Assembly: GCA_022695795.1 (NCBI GenBank)
Contig: MU404131.1
Coordinates: 1-64,000 of the forward strand
Source: Biscogniauxia marginata
Lineage: Eukaryota; Ascomycota; Sordariomycetes; Xylariales; Xylariaceae
Reading direction: 5' to 3'
Length of the DNA: 64,000 bases
This document shows, one piece after another, positions 12,213 to 24,995 of the stretch (positions are counted from its first letter, which is position 1; the number at the start of each line of letters is the position of its first letter). The translations under genes and the position numbers were made by a program. The notes under the pieces were generated by a model, which worked only from the letters and a program-made list of their open reading frames with translations, did no database searches and was not told the origin of the DNA.

Positions 12213-14033
12213 ATGGCCGATTTCGACAATCTCCTAAACATACAAGATGAAGAGCAACTATGGACTGGTGCGTCGCGACTCGACCCGACCCGACTGAGCT
12301 CCTTTTTCTGTCTAGCAACCCCCTTTCGTGCTTTCGTGCTTTCGCTCTTTCGCCCTCGCGCTAATACTGAAAGTTCGTTGCTATTGTAGAACTGGACAAG
12401 GTCGTCGCCGTCCAATGCCCCGCCAACGCTCACGAAACCATCGACGATGCCCTCCGAAGCTGGCTGTACATAGCCTCCCGATGCCGCTACGACTTCAGCG
12501 AGCTGGAAGATGACGTCGCAAACTGTTCGCAGACTCTCCTGGAGAGCAACCTCTTTCGCACTAATGCCGATTACGTTCGCACCCAGATCATCTACAGCCT
12601 GCTGCAGGAAGACGAGGTCGGCCCGCTCTACGCCATCGCCACCTTCCTGCTGCTCGATGGCCGTGCAGAAGAGGCTACCTTCAAAAGGATGATCCAGGAG
12701 AACTGCTTCAACAGGTTGCTCGAGCTGATCAACGGCCGAAAAGACCAAGACCCGGGGCTTCATCGCCTGCTGCTCGAGCTGTTGTACGAGATGTCCCGGA
12801 TGGAGCAGCTGCGCGTTGACGATCTCTTACGCGTCGACGATGCATTTGTGACCTATCTCTTCCAGCTTATCGAGGAGCTGTCGGACGATGCGCATGATCC
12901 ATACCATTATCCAATCATCCGCGTTATTGTATATCACCATAGACCCCGACTATCCTGTGTAGACGAAAAGGCTAACGCGATGACAGCTTGTCCTGAACGA
13001 GCAGTACATGGTCGCATCCGCTACCGCTGCCGCCGACCCTACCACTCCCGCTGCTGCACTGACCAACCGAGTCGTCAAGTGCCTTGGCCTGTACGGCGCC
13101 TACTACAGAACTTTCGGCGAGAATATAATATTGCTCCTGAACCGCGAAACCGAGACCTCCTTGCAGTTGCTGATCTTGAAGCTGCTGTACCTCCTTTTCA
13201 CCACGAAGACTACTTACGAATATTTCTACACAAACGATCTGCACGTCCTAGTCGATGTCATCATTCGCAACCTTCTCGATTTGCCGGACGAGGTTCTGTC
13301 CTTGCGCCATACATATCTCCGAGTACTCTACCCATTACTCGCCCACACCCAGCTTAGTCAATACCCTCATTACAAGAAAGATGAGATCCAGAAAGTGATC
13401 AAGATTTTGGCAGGCTCGGGTAATGCGCATTTCGCCCCTGCCGATGAGACGACTCTCCGACTTGTCGATCGCGTGTCCAAGGTTAAGTGGCTCTCGGAGG
13501 ATGGTCCGGACGCTGGTGATGTTGCACGTAAACTCATTGGTATGAGTCTCTCACCGGCGCATACCGGCAGCAGCATTAGTGTTGTTGATGTGGCGGCCGT
13601 CATGGAAAAGCCAGGAGTGCAGACGCCAAGCCGGAGAGTCGAGGTTGAGGTAGAGGTGCAGGATAGTTCTGCAAAGACGAGCACTGACAATGCTAACGGG
13701 ACTAACGGGATCAATGGAGGGGAGAGGGATGCTGGCAAGAAGGGGGCGCCGAAGATACCCCCTAAGGTTGCTCCTAGAGTAGCTCCAAGGGTACCTCCGA
13801 AGCCAGCCTCGAAAGAACCTCCGAATCCGACAACAACGAGACCAAAGAAGCCACTTCCGGAAGTACCAAAACACAAGCATGGAGTCCCATTTGCCCCTGC
13901 GCCTGCAGTGCAGCAAGTGAATGGAGATGGAAAGACGGCTAAGAAATCACCCCCTAAACCGCCACCTAGGCGGAAGGCGAGACTGAAGACGGTGACTACA
14001 ACTTCAGAGATGTCAACACTGGTGCCAGAGTAG
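12213..14033 (+). CDS. LDB17: SPIN90/Ldb17 leucine-rich domain protein (Dip1-like)
   Basis: Three exons, 12213-12267, 12390-12928 and 12987-14033, encode 546 aa. Introns are 122 nt (GTGCGT donor) and 58 nt (GTATAT donor). Family knowledge: Ldb17/Dip1/SPIN90 bind Arp2/3 complex and start the first linear actin filaments at endocytic patches. The all-helical domain covers about residues 20-370, with [19 protein letters not shown] joined by splicing to [11 protein letters not shown], then [20 protein letters not shown] and [18 protein letters not shown]. The last 140 residues are a disordered Pro/Lys tail with repeated PPK and PRVPPK motifs, expected to bind SH3 domains. The ATG at 12213 is the first in frame. 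The next gene downstream is SLM1, also linked to actin and plasma membrane, but 3.6 kb away, so no shared regulation is implied. Confidence 0.88.
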
Positions 14034-14326
14034 GTATCCTAGTATGGTCGACTGTTCAAGAAGTCACAAAGACCCAGTCGTTGATCGGTTGGAAATAGGA
14101 TTCGAAGGAAATCCCGTTTCGCATGAGGGACAGCTCGTGTGCAGCAACGAAATAAGAACCCCCTACAGACGTAATATGAGGAAGGCGAAGGAAATGGTCT
14201 GCAAAAACACGGCATACGGCGTAATGGATATTTTAACACATGCATTCAGCCGTTAGGGACGGTGCAGGTAATTTGCATTTGCAACTTGCATGAGGAACGG
14301 CGTCAAGGTGTCAAGGCAATGAAATC

Positions 14327-14361
14327 GGGGGGCTGACTACCCCCCTGGCTGGGTATCCCAG
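14327..14361. repeat. Two adjacent perfect hairpins
   Basis: G6 (14327-14332) and C6 (14340-14345) enclose a 7-base loop. Directly after, CTGGG-TAT-CCCAG (14349-14361) forms a second stem. They lie about 300 bases after the LDB17 stop. Their role is unknown. Confidence 0.7.
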
Positions 14362-16868
14362 GTAAGGAGGGAAGGGAATGGTCGGCTGGGCTGCGAATTG
14401 TTTCTTTTTCTCCCATCGTGTTGTAGCGGATACCACACAGCAGTTACAGTTAATCCTAGTGTTATTAGTTGTAGTAACCATTCAAATTAATGTCACTTTC
14501 GGTTTGAAGATATGCCCTTTTCGCTTTCCGTCCTCGATCGCTACACTTATTGCATGATATTTAGAGCCCCATCGGACATTGACTAATAGGATGTCAAATC
14601 TTATCAGGGCATCTTGCTCCGTCGAGAGAACAATTAGAAGGGGACCTCATCTAGGTAAGCAATGGTCTCGGTATTCTGGTTTGGCCTACGTTGATTCAAT
14701 GCTGACAGGAAGAAAAAGAAATAAGTATATAATGGCTTAGTAGGGAAGTGGAGTAAAAAGTGTTGAGCTTTAATAAATGTTATGGGAAGACATCAGATGT
14801 TACATATGTCATGTTGTGAGTTGGTACCTAAAGCTGCTCAGGACCATTATTCGATAGGATGTGGCAGATTGACGGTAGTAAAGTCTGGCCAACCGGGTAC
14901 ACACATGTTGACAGTAATATCCATACATATATTGGTGTATAATTGAGGTATGTCTGGTATATATTGATCAAACCTTTGTAAGCTTAGGTAGACCTTCTCA
15001 ACTCGTTTGCTTTTCTTATATGCCTACCTACCTATTTATTTGTGGTAGTTTAAAGAGTTAAACATGCTTTGTACAGTCAAAGTATTGATTTATAAGACAA
15101 CAGGTGTGTACGGTTTATAAATCCAGCATTCAATTGTATTGGCACTTCGGAGGCAATACTCCTCAGGCATACCGATAACACCACAAAAGTCAAGCCGTAC
15201 GTACATATTATACACGAACCACTAAACAATCAATCTTGACATTGGTCCTCGTGAACATCTCCGTCGTTTGCTCGATTCTCGGCGATTTGGTAAGCTACGC
15301 TGATACCAAGGGTTTGTGTCTAAATATGTCAGACTGAGGTGAGTATGATACTATATAGTGTCATGATTTGATGTCTAGAATAGCCTTAGCTTAGTTGGAA
15401 TGGCATTACATAGAGGTCTCACGAGCTACATTATAAACATGCTATCCCGACTGAAGTCACATCTTTTCTGAAGCTACTTACAATAAACTACCTTGTAGCT
15501 AGGTAGTCATACATGCTACGTAGGCACATATTTTTTGGAAGTGCCCTGTGGTTCTATTTATTACATCAAATATTAATCTATTTCTTAGAGTTCTCTATAG
15601 ACTCTTCTTTCAACTGCCTACCTATGAGGGAGACACAGACAGACAACCCGGACACGGTGAATGATCGGCTCGATCTCTTCCTCTAAATGGATGAAAATGG
15701 GTTTTCGATAAATAACAAAACCTACATGAGCATCCCGTCTGGCGGGCGCACTGATGCGCCCCCCCGCCCTCTCCCCTCCCAAATCCTTGTCCTCCAGGTT
15801 ACGGGGGCTTCTGCATTTCTCTAGTTCATCTCCCCCCCAACTCCTGTCTAGCGGGGGCCTCCATTAGAAATTATATGTAAGTTGTTAGGCATGTACATTG
15901 ATATGTGCCAATTATAATCAAGGTTCGAGTTGCAGATTGACGTCGGGTGTAGGTTGTTTCTATTTTATTTTCCATGCAAGGTCCATGCATTTATCAATGA
16001 AGGTAGTATGTAACATAGCCTTTACTGCAACTTTGTCAGAAAGACCGACATACAATGTATAGATCGATGAACATGCCAATGCACAATGTACATACACGTG
16101 GGGGGGTACTTGCGTATAGATGTAGGTAGGTAGTATCCAGGTAAGCACAGGGTGCCATTACGCATTGCCTAGTACATACGAAAAAGCAGAGAAGCCGACT
16201 ACGTCATAGTTCGTCGAACAAAGATGAGACTAAGCCCCCAAACCCCTCCTAAAGATTGTGTCTAGGTACCGCCTAGCTTCTCGTAGGTAGCTTGGTTTCC
16301 TAGACTGGGTTTAGCGGGGGACGTGCTGCCGGGACCTCCTTGTTTGCTGGGGTTACTGAAAGCGGATGGCCGCTCAACTATCGGCCAAGTTTTCGGGGGA
16401 TGGTCATGAATGAGCAGCGCCGACCCTTCTTCGTCAGTGCCCAAAGGGATGCGCTAGCAGTGGGGTCACTGGCCTGACCAGTTAAACAGGTGCTGGCTTC
16501 AGGGGGGGGTTGCTGGCCATCGTCGTTTACGCCGAGAATGTATTAGGGAGTGACGACAACGTCTTTTCTTCAACAATCGAATCAATCAATCAGATCGTCC
16601 GGCTCTTTGCGTCACACACATACTTTCTCTCTTACCTATTTCTCCTTTCGCTCCTGGTCTGCTACAACAGCAAAGCTTATGCTACTGCTGCCGCTACTGC
16701 TACACCAACTTAGATAAGGTATACATATTATATATTTATTTATACTTTATCTTTTTTTTTCTTTTTCTTCTCTTTTCTTTCCCGAGCTTGTGATTGATTC
16801 ACCTTGTACAGCAGTCCGTCCATATGTAAAAGGTACCATACAGCACATCTCCATCCATCCGTTTCGCT

Positions 16869-16894
16869 CATTCATTCATTCATTCATTCATTCA
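16869..16894. repeat. (CATT)n microsatellite
   Basis: About 6.5 uninterrupted copies of CATT in the intergenic region upstream of SLM1. Confidence 0.95.
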
Positions 16895-17651
16895 CTTTGT
16901 GTCTAGAGAAAAAGTTCAATTCTTCTAGACCATAGTGTGAATCGCATTTCTGTTTCCAATATTTCTACCTAACCTTAGCTTCGCTTACACTTACAGTTAG
17001 AAGACCAAGCTGGGTCGAGCCAGAGCCAGAGCCAGAACCAGGGCCAGAGACAGATAAACCACATCAGGTGTGTATGCATATCCGGTGCAACCGCCAATCC
17101 GGTACGCAACAGTGATACAGTTGGTCAATCAGCTTCTGCCATGCCCAATACCAACGAGGACTTCAGTGGCACGGGATACTTCATTGGTAACCCATACCCA
17201 TACTGACTACCCATACTGACTGATCTGGGGTATGTTAGGCTTCTTCTAGTTCTAGAACCACCACCCGCAGACTAAAGAGACAAGAGACAAGAAACAGAGT
17301 TCACCCTACCGCCCCAAGTTAGCAGCTTTTAGAAGACGGATCGCCACGGAACTCTCGAACCCCTCGAGCTGTCCTTACTCCAGAAAAAAAAAATCGAAAA
17401 AGAAAAATAAGCAGCTCCCGCATTTGCCCGCCATCTGAAACTATATGCACCCACCACCCATTGGACAGATCGCCCCTATCTGCGTCTAAGTAGTTGCGTC
17501 TAGTCCAGATCACTTCTGCCACCCACCTTTCCCCGGACTGCCTGCCCTAAAGGCAGAGAGAGAGAAAAAAGAAATTTTACGGCCAGCCCCGACGTGCTGA
17601 TCCCTCGGCCAGCCTCACCAGCGCGAGCTTGCGTCAGTCGATAGATACGCC

Positions 17652-20500
17652 ATGTCTGCCAAGACCTCCCTGCCATCCGCCGCCGTGCCCTCCTCCAATC
17701 CCAATATCAACCCCTCTGCCTACGAGCGAGGAGTTCTTGCGAATGCCAACGGTGGTGCTTACACACCCAACGGGAGGCCCAGCTCCGGCAGCTACTTTCC
17801 CTTCCAACAACCACAGCCCCAACACCCGCCACAAAGAAAACTCGTGGATGACGAAACCCTGTCCAACACCCTGGCCAACTCACACATCGCGCCGCCTGCC
17901 CAAGATCCAAATCGCCAACCCAAATTCACCGAGGAGTGGGATGCAAGTGCTAGAGGAAGCTCTGTCGTCGACGGTCCGACTGCGCAACAGCTAAGCCAAC
18001 AAGCACGAACCCAGAGCCCGAGTATGCAGCGCGCAAATTCCGTCTCCTCGCGCTCCGAGCTGATCACTGGCGATGCCGCGAGCGCCCATGGCATCTCTCT
18101 GTCCAGAGGCAACACCTTGAAGAAGAAGAGTTCATTACGGAGGAGCGGTAGTCTCAAGCGGAGCAGCAGTCGGAGGAGCATGAAGGCCGGCAGCGTGAGA
18201 AGCCTGGCTTTACAGAGCTCGCATGACTCGGACGAAGTACATAGCGTCTTTTACTGCCCCGTACCGACTTCGGGAAACCCGACCGAAGTCTTAGCCAACA
18301 GGTTCCAGGGTAGGTGACCACATCCCCATGTTTGCAGTCTGCGCCGCCGTGCTACAGGCCCGCTAACACCGCTAACATTTGTGTCGCGCAGCTTGGAGAA
18401 AGATTCTCAAGGATCTCATCGCGTATTTTAGGGAAATACAGACCCATTACGAGCATCGATCCAAGTCACTACTGAAACTTGCTAACGTTCTTAACAATAC
18501 TACCACACCCCCCGGCTTCCTCGCCTCCGGCGGCCTCGATGATGCGCTACAAGTTCTGCGAAACTACCACAAGACGGCGATTATCGAAGCTAACAAGGCT
18601 CGGGAGATCGAGGAAGATGTCATTTTAGCGTTGACCGGGTTGAGAAGCGATCTCAACCAGAAGATGAAGGAGATTAAGAGCTTATCCGGCGATTTCAAAA
18701 ACTCGGTCGAAAAGGAGATGGACGGGACTAGGAAGGCTGTCAATGCCCTACAAGAGATCTTAGGCCAGAGTGAAATGGATTCTTCCCTCACGACTGGCAA
18801 ACAAGATCCCTATCTTCTCCGTTTAGCAGTCGACCGTCAGGTTGAGCGCCAGCTTGACGAGGAAAACTATTTGCATCAGGTAAGGCTCCCTCCGATATGA
18901 ATGGGGGGAAAAAAAATAAACATAGCCTGACAAACTATAGGCATATTTAAATCTTGAGACCTCAGGTCGTGAGCTTGAGTCTATTGTTGTTGGCGAGATC
19001 CAGAAGTCTTATAACGCCTATGCCGGCATTCTTAAACGGGAATCGGACGCGGCGTATAACGCTATCGACGAACTCCGCGTCGGCCCCATCGCTATGCCCA
19101 AAGACCACGAATGGATCAGCTTCATTCAAAGGGACTCGCAGTTTGTCGACCCAGATCTCCCCGTCAGATCAGCCGAACACATTCACTACCCGGGTCGGGA
19201 TCACTTTGCTTGTCAAGAAATCAGAGCCGGCTTGCTTGAGCGCAAGAGCAAGTATCTAAAGAGTTATACAGCTGGATGGTAAGAAAAGTACTAACAGAGT
19301 GCGCATAGACTGCCTAGCTAACTATCTCACAGGTATGTGCTTTCACCGACTCACCTACATGAGTTCAAGTCCGCAGATAAAACTCAGGCACCCGTCATGT
19401 CCCTATACCTTCCGGAGCAGAAGCTCGGTTCACACTCGGCGGAAGGCGGTTCATCCAACAAATTCCTTCTCAAAGGACGACAAACGGGATCTATGCACCG
19501 TGGTCACACATGGGTCTTCCGTGCCGAAAGCCACGATACTATGATGGCCTGGTACGAAGATATCAAAGCCCTAACTGAGAAGTCTCCGGAAGAACTTAGT
19601 AACTTTGTTCGCGGCCATGCACGCACGTACTCGCGAGCGTCCCAACGCAGCGCCAGTAGCGACGGCATGGTCGATGACGAAGACGAGGAACCTTTCTCGG
19701 CGGATCTCGCTGTGGCCAATTCGGGCTACCGCCACGACTCAATCCAGAACAGACCCGAGCCAGGTGGGCGTTTCCCATCGGATCTCCTGGTCAACGCGCA
19801 GAGGGGCTTACAAGTGCCGCTCTCCCCTAGTAGTACAGGATCCGGGTTTTTAGAAAACGAGTATACGACGAGAGGGGCGGCGCCAAACGGCAATTTGGAC
19901 CACGAAGTCATTGCAGCGGCAGGAGGTCTGCCAGGAAGCGGTATTGGTGAGCATTATCCCGGAAACAGAGCTTCACAGCTTGTTGGTCACTCCTACGGCA
20001 ACACGTCGACTGTGAGAATAGACCAAGCGCCTAGCCACGCAGCAATGATTGATCGTGAAGCAAGACAGGACGGCGTGAACCCTTACAACGGAGAGCCTGT
20101 CCACCCCCAAAGACAGAACTCGGGTAGGTTCTCCAACGCCCCAATCGTGGTTGCCGGACCGGCAACGGCAAACACATCCCAGACGAAAGGCACGAGCACA
20201 AGCAGCCTCAGCCAAGATTCGGGTATTCCTAGTGCATACGATACGATGAATGGCGGTCCGGGCGTCCAGCAAAACTACGAACCCACCAGGCCAGAGTACA
20301 GCGTGCAGAAGAAAGATCAATCACAAGCGATGGGCGTTCGTAGTGGGCCTACAAAGCCCTGGCCTGCAGCGACTACCGGAGTCCCGTTCACCGCTCAGAA
20401 CGGACAGAACAGACCGCCTGGGGACAGACAGAATAGCAACCCACACGTCCCGGGTGAATATCCCCGAAGTACACCCGGTGAGACTCCAGGCGCTTATTGA
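17652..20500 (+). CDS. SLM1: Slm1/Slm2-like PH-domain protein, TORC2 effector
   Basis: Four exons, 17652-18309, 18392-18879, 18941-19278 and 19333-20500, encode 883 aa. In yeast, Slm1/2 sit in eisosomes and at TORC2 sites, bind PI(4,5)P2 and recruit Ypk kinases to TORC2; they affect sphingolipids and actin. Residues 1-200 are disordered and Ser-rich with a basic patch (SSLRRSGSLKRSSSRR), a likely phosphorylation region. About 220-440 is a helical F-BAR-like module (AWRKILKDLIAYFREIQTHY, then many E/K heptads). About 480-590 is the PH domain: LLERKSKYLKSYTAGWYVLS, HEFKSADKT and LLKGRQTGSMHRGHTWVFRA, then DTMMAWYEDIKALTE. The Trp codon of GWYVLS is rebuilt across intron 3, which confirms that junction. 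The last 290 residues are disordered. The start is the only ATG in frame near the leader. Confidence 0.92.
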
Positions 20501-21809
20501 CCGAGTCTTAACAGCGATCACTGCGGCATAATGTGGGCGAGAATAGTAGGATTGTTGAACCAACGGATTGACGCTGCGTGGCCGCAAGTCTCGCTGCCCG
20601 AACACCTCGCTACGGAGGACCGGGGCTTTACCCCGTTGGACAAAAGAACTATTTTTTTGACTGGAGCATGGCCGTCTAAATTGTATCAATAATACCCAAG
20701 GTGCGCGGTAGCGTGATTCTCGCAGTTGACTTTAGATAGAGTTCTTTCGGGACCCGACGTCTTACAGGATAGTCATTACCATCTCTTTAACGTGTCCAGA
20801 GAAAGGAAGGAGAAGTGGAGGGGGGAACAGAAACATCAGGCGTTGGGTGGCTTCGCTCTTGGGAATCGAGGTATTGTATTTACCTTCTCTTGTGGATTCA
20901 AGAAAATCTCTACCCCCTTTCTTTTTTTTCACTTAAGGGGAGAAAGGGGGAACGGAATGGAATTGCGAGTCGGGAACTTTTAAGGAGGAAACTATGGAGT
21001 AACAAGCAAGACAGCAGTAACAGCGATACTTTTTATATCAATATACCTACCTTTTTATTATTATTATTCTAGTTCTTCCTTCAACTACCTAGGTTTTCCT
21101 CAGGTCCTTGTGCCCTCTTTTAATGCAGTATTAAGTTTTGTTTCTCTACTCTACTCTACTCTACTTTTGATTAGTATTAGTATTATTCAAATTTTTAAAT
21201 CTCTCAAGTGAGTTTTCCCATTGTATGCTGAGATTTAAGGTAGGCTTAGAACTGGGGGAGATGAGAAAAGAGGAAAGGGGATTAAAGGGGAAAGCATGAG
21301 AGATTTTCCTTCTTTTGTATGAATGAACGTGGTACAAGGTACCCACTGAATGGGTAGTTGATATGTATTACTAGGACCGATAATTTGTTGGGTTGGTACT
21401 TCGTGGTGGTGGTATATAATACATGTTGTAGTTGTTGCCATCCTTCGGTCTCTATGTATGTATAAACTTCCTTCTCTAGTGGAAGAAGGTATAGAGGTAG
21501 GGGACATACTGCGTATGCCTCTGGTATTTATGAATGGTTAAGAACGGGATCACAGCAGCGAAAACGCAGCGATTTAGTAATAGTCTTGATTAGACAGATA
21601 GGCCGTGGTTATTTACTTTATTTCTTGTGGTTGCAATCCACGGATATGCAAAGACGAACATACCTAGGTAATGTTGAAGACAGACGATACAGTTCCTGAA
21701 CGCCATTTTCCCGCGCCACGTAAACGACATTTGATCGAATGAAAAACATTTCAGAAAGAAACCGAGGGGGTATCATCTCTCAGCTGAGCTCAGATCAGAT
21801 CAGACCAGA
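20501..21809. other. Convergent intergenic SLM1-GAR1
   Basis: SLM1 (plus) and GAR1 (minus) run toward each other, so this holds two 3' ends. No gene seen. There is a short ACTCT repeat near 21143-21165 and several AT-rich stretches (21030-21200) suitable for polyadenylation of either gene. Confidence 0.55.
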
Positions 21810-22617
21810 TCAAAACCGACCTCCCCTGCTAAAGCTACCCCGCCCTCTGCCTCTATCACCGCCACCTCTGCTGAAGCCGCCGCCGCCGCGACCACCAGAA
21901 CCTCCTCTACCGCCAAAGCCACCGCCAAAGCCACCTCTACCTCCCCTCGACGGACCTCCTCTGCTAAAGCCGCCTCCGCGACCGCCCCTGATGGGACCAC
22001 CTCTCCCACCTCCCCTACCTCCGGGACCGCCGCGGCTGGGCTTCTTGACCTTGGGGGCGCCGGCGGGGGGCTTGGGCCTGGGCAGGAAGCGCTCGAAGGG
22101 CAGGAGCTTCTCGCTGCCGATGTAGAACTTGTCGCCGGGCTTGAAGGAGGCGGCCTGGATGCCCTCGCTCGGCTTGATGGTGAAGTAGACCTGGTTCAGG
22201 GGGCCGAGGACCTCGTCGACCTTGCCGACGGCGGTCTTGTTCTCGAGGAAGATGGCGGCGTTGAACTGGGGTATCTTGGGGTTCACGCTCTCGCAGACCA
22301 TCTCGCCCTCGCACGCGTGCATGAAGCTGCCCATCTCGAGGATCTGGTCCGGCGGGCCGAAGTCTCGCTGGCCGTAGCCGCCACGGCCTACGGAGAGAAG
22401 CTCCAAGGTTAGCTCTTATGTGCTGTCCTATCCTATCCTGGACGTCCGTTCGATTTTCCGTTCGTCCGCGTAGGTGAGCGGTAGAAAGCTGGGAGGATAA
22501 AATGTAGCTACACTTACCACCTCGACCTCCTCCTCCTCCTCCTCCTCCACGACCTCCCCCACGACCTCCGCCGAAGCCACCGCCGAAGCCGCGACCGCGC
22601 GGTGCCCCTCTGGACAT
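21810..22617 (-). CDS. GAR1: H/ACA snoRNP subunit Gar1
   Basis: Two minus-strand exons, 22617-22518 and 22387-21810, encode 225 aa; the 130-nt intron has GTAAGT and a CCGTAG acceptor. Gar1 is one of four core proteins of H/ACA snoRNPs, which guide pseudouridylation and rRNA processing in the nucleolus. The fold lies at about residues 35-130 ([69 protein letters not shown]), followed by KVKKPSRGG. Both ends are Arg/Gly-rich (RGG) domains: residues 1-34, encoded by exon 1, and about 145-225. The intron separates the first RGG domain from the core. Repetitive Gly codons open long shadow frames on both strands. CCAAT boxes lie 135-300 bases upstream of the ATG. Confidence 0.95.
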
Positions 22618-24995
22618 TGCGAAATTCTTCTTGTGTTGTTTATGCGTCGGCTTACCGACGATGTGTACCTATGCCCTAGAGGGAGCTGTTCGGTGAGGAT
22701 AGGTACTTTTGTTATGCGACTAGAAATTTGTTCGCTAGGTTTTTTTTCTTCCAATTGGAAACAAACCTTAGAGAATAATTTTTTTTTGGCTTCGAGTTCC
22801 AATTATTTTCTCCGGTCGGGAAAAACGTGGATGCGGAAATGGTACCGACCTTAGGTAGTAGTAGCTGCGCACTGACCTAGTTAGGTACCTAGGTTAGCTC
22901 AGGCCACTCCAATTGGCCAATCAAAATTGAGAGCAGCTTTTTTTTTTTTAAACTCCTGCGCCGTCACTAGAACAATCATCAATTACCTTATCTGTACGGA
23001 CGTAATTCAAGTCAACTCTAAAGTCGCAGAGTGTCATCAATATATCAAGGGTATAGCTCATCTCGGATAAGAGATACAATTGATTCCTCCGATAATACAG
23101 CAAGAGTACCTAGGTACATGTTCCTCCTCACGCAAGTGCAAGAGTGAAGAGCAAGGTGGTCACACGTGGAATACCTACAAGAACCGTGCGTGTTATCCTG
23201 TACGAGGATGACAACTCAGCTGGCAGACCTGCAGCGCGAGTAACGAGATAATCTGCACCATCGTTGAGAGCAGATTCCCTCTTATCGACCACCCCGGCAG
23301 GCAATTCATTAGCAGCCTCCATAGTTGACAGGCCCGTCCGGTCAACTCATAATAAGCATTGCCCGCAACTGGGGCCGGACTTGATATGCGCATTCAGTCT
23401 AAAATAACATTATCAGCCTGCCTCACATCAAGCTAGCATGTTACCCTGAATGATCGTACAGTCCAGCTCTGGGGCCAGCCGGAACAGCCGGGGTCCTTGT
23501 GAAATCTGAACGCGGCTGAGTGAGAAAACGCCGTCTTCGTTACATGATCTAGGCTACCGCTTTCTTTTATATCATTGAATCCTAGAAGATGTCTGAGGAG
23601 GCACGAGGGAACACGACAAGACTGTCCGGACTGGCGGGTTTCAGGGTCGCTGCAGATCATTTCGATGACCCAATACGAAGGACCCGGTAAGCTGGCTGAC
23701 AGACGGACATGCCACCCCCTGGTCAACCTAAGGTAGTCCTTGGTTTTCTACACTAGGTGATAATTCTTCATGCGGGCGTAGGTTGGAGGAATTAATTAGG
23801 TACTGTACAGTACGACACCGCAGCTGGCCCAAGCGAGCCGAGCAGCCAAGCAGCCAAGCAACGAACCGCAAGAATACCAGGTTTCGATCACGTACATCAA
23901 TTGCATCATTACAGGATAGGCCTTCACACGGTCTTGGTATAAGACATGGCAACGGAATACACTAGGTTTCTTTTATCCTTACCAAGCCGGTTGTTTCCGC
24001 TAGGCCCAATACATCCAACCTCCACCAAACCTTCTTGCCTGGGTCTGGAGTCTGGATGGAGACTGCACAGCCGCCGCGACTCCTCTGGCATGGGGAGAGA
24101 GATCCACAAAAGGGAGGGAAAATCGTCGCCTAACGGAAACAGCTCCTTCACTACGTAAACGAGAAGGACATTCGATTAGCAAATGAATTCTTGCTGCTCT
24201 ACACTAGGTATGTCATGTCAGCGGTGTATGAATCCGGGGTCCAGGCCGCTGAGACATTCTGTTCCTAGTTTAGCTTTTGGCACCCACAGGGGAAAAGCTT
24301 GTCCCCTTTATCAAAAAATCTTAATTTCCCTCATGGCTTCTTTCTACGCCGCTAGGTTTCTCTGCGGGGGAGGTCGGATAGGAGGTTATAAAAAAAGAGG
24401 AGAAAAAGAGCAAGAAAAAGAAAACCAAGGACGGAAGAGGCGGACGCTAGATCTATAGGTGGTATATAAATCACACCCAGAATCCACCAACCCCTAAACC
24501 CACGGCCAGCTTATACTAGTCAAACGCCTCTTATCTGCTCCATTTCGCGCTTGGTAGTTGCGAAATGACGGCGGCCGTGATAGGCAAGGCAATACGGGCT
24601 CGAGTCAAGACCTACCGCACCTACTTACTCCCCAGGTAATACTAATAGGACTTGAGTTTCTAAGCCATACATTAATATCCCACTTCAGCTTTCTCTACCC
24701 TCTGCCCCCTCCCCCCTTACCATCCAGCCGTTGCCCATTAATTAGCTGAGCATTGATTTCAAGTCCACCGTTATCTTGAACCTAGTCTCTAATATGACGC
24801 GTTTCTTAACTTGTTCTTCTCCTTCTTTGGTATATCGGTGGTGATATTTTATCACTAAGAGCGCTGTCGTGACTATCCTCACCACAGGTCTACCCCCAAG
24901 ACGACAGGAGGTTAAATCCGAACCTAACCGTCGGGTAGTACTACTGCCGCACATAGCCCTATCGTGTTAGCTGGTAGTAAGAGACAGCAAAGAAG
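22618..24995. other. Divergent intergenic GAR1-glycosyltransferase
   Basis: 2.4 kb with no supported gene; ORFs of 60-97 codons at 23128-24458 show no recognisable feature. It starts with the GAR1 promoter (CCAAT boxes, TAGGTACCTAGG at 22882-22894) and ends with that of the glycosyltransferase. Confidence 0.5.
22909..22921. promoter_or_regulatory. Overlapping CCAAT boxes upstream of GAR1
   Basis: CCAATTGGCCAAT holds CCAAT on both strands (22909-22913, 22917-22921 and, on the minus strand, 22916-22912), about 300 bases upstream of the GAR1 ATG. A second CCAATTGG palindrome is at 22751-22758. CCAAT is the site of the HAP complex in ascomycetes; use here is an inference from position. Confidence 0.35.

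Larger units (their letters stand above)
14034..17651. other. 3.6-kb intergenic LDB17-SLM1
   Basis: No gene seen. It contains two adjacent hairpins (14327-14361), TAGGTA/TACCTA motifs around 15000 and 16120, a GC hairpin at 15744-15761 (7-bp stem, 4-base loop), runs of G and C at 15755-15860, and a CATT microsatellite. From about 17290 to 17651 it is C-rich and probably the SLM1 promoter and leader. Confidence 0.5.

Noticed and set aside
14090..14170. Possible minus-strand tRNA (TTCGAATCC)
   Set aside because: B-box resemblance only; the 5' half does not fold like a tRNA.
22015..22617. 200-codon minus-strand frame continuing from GAR1 exon 1
   Set aside because: It reads through the intron and then Gar1 in the wrong frame; splicing gives the known Gar1 core instead.
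23433..23726. 97-codon minus-strand ORF as a gene
   Set aside because: No motif, no splice partner and no coding signal beyond openness.
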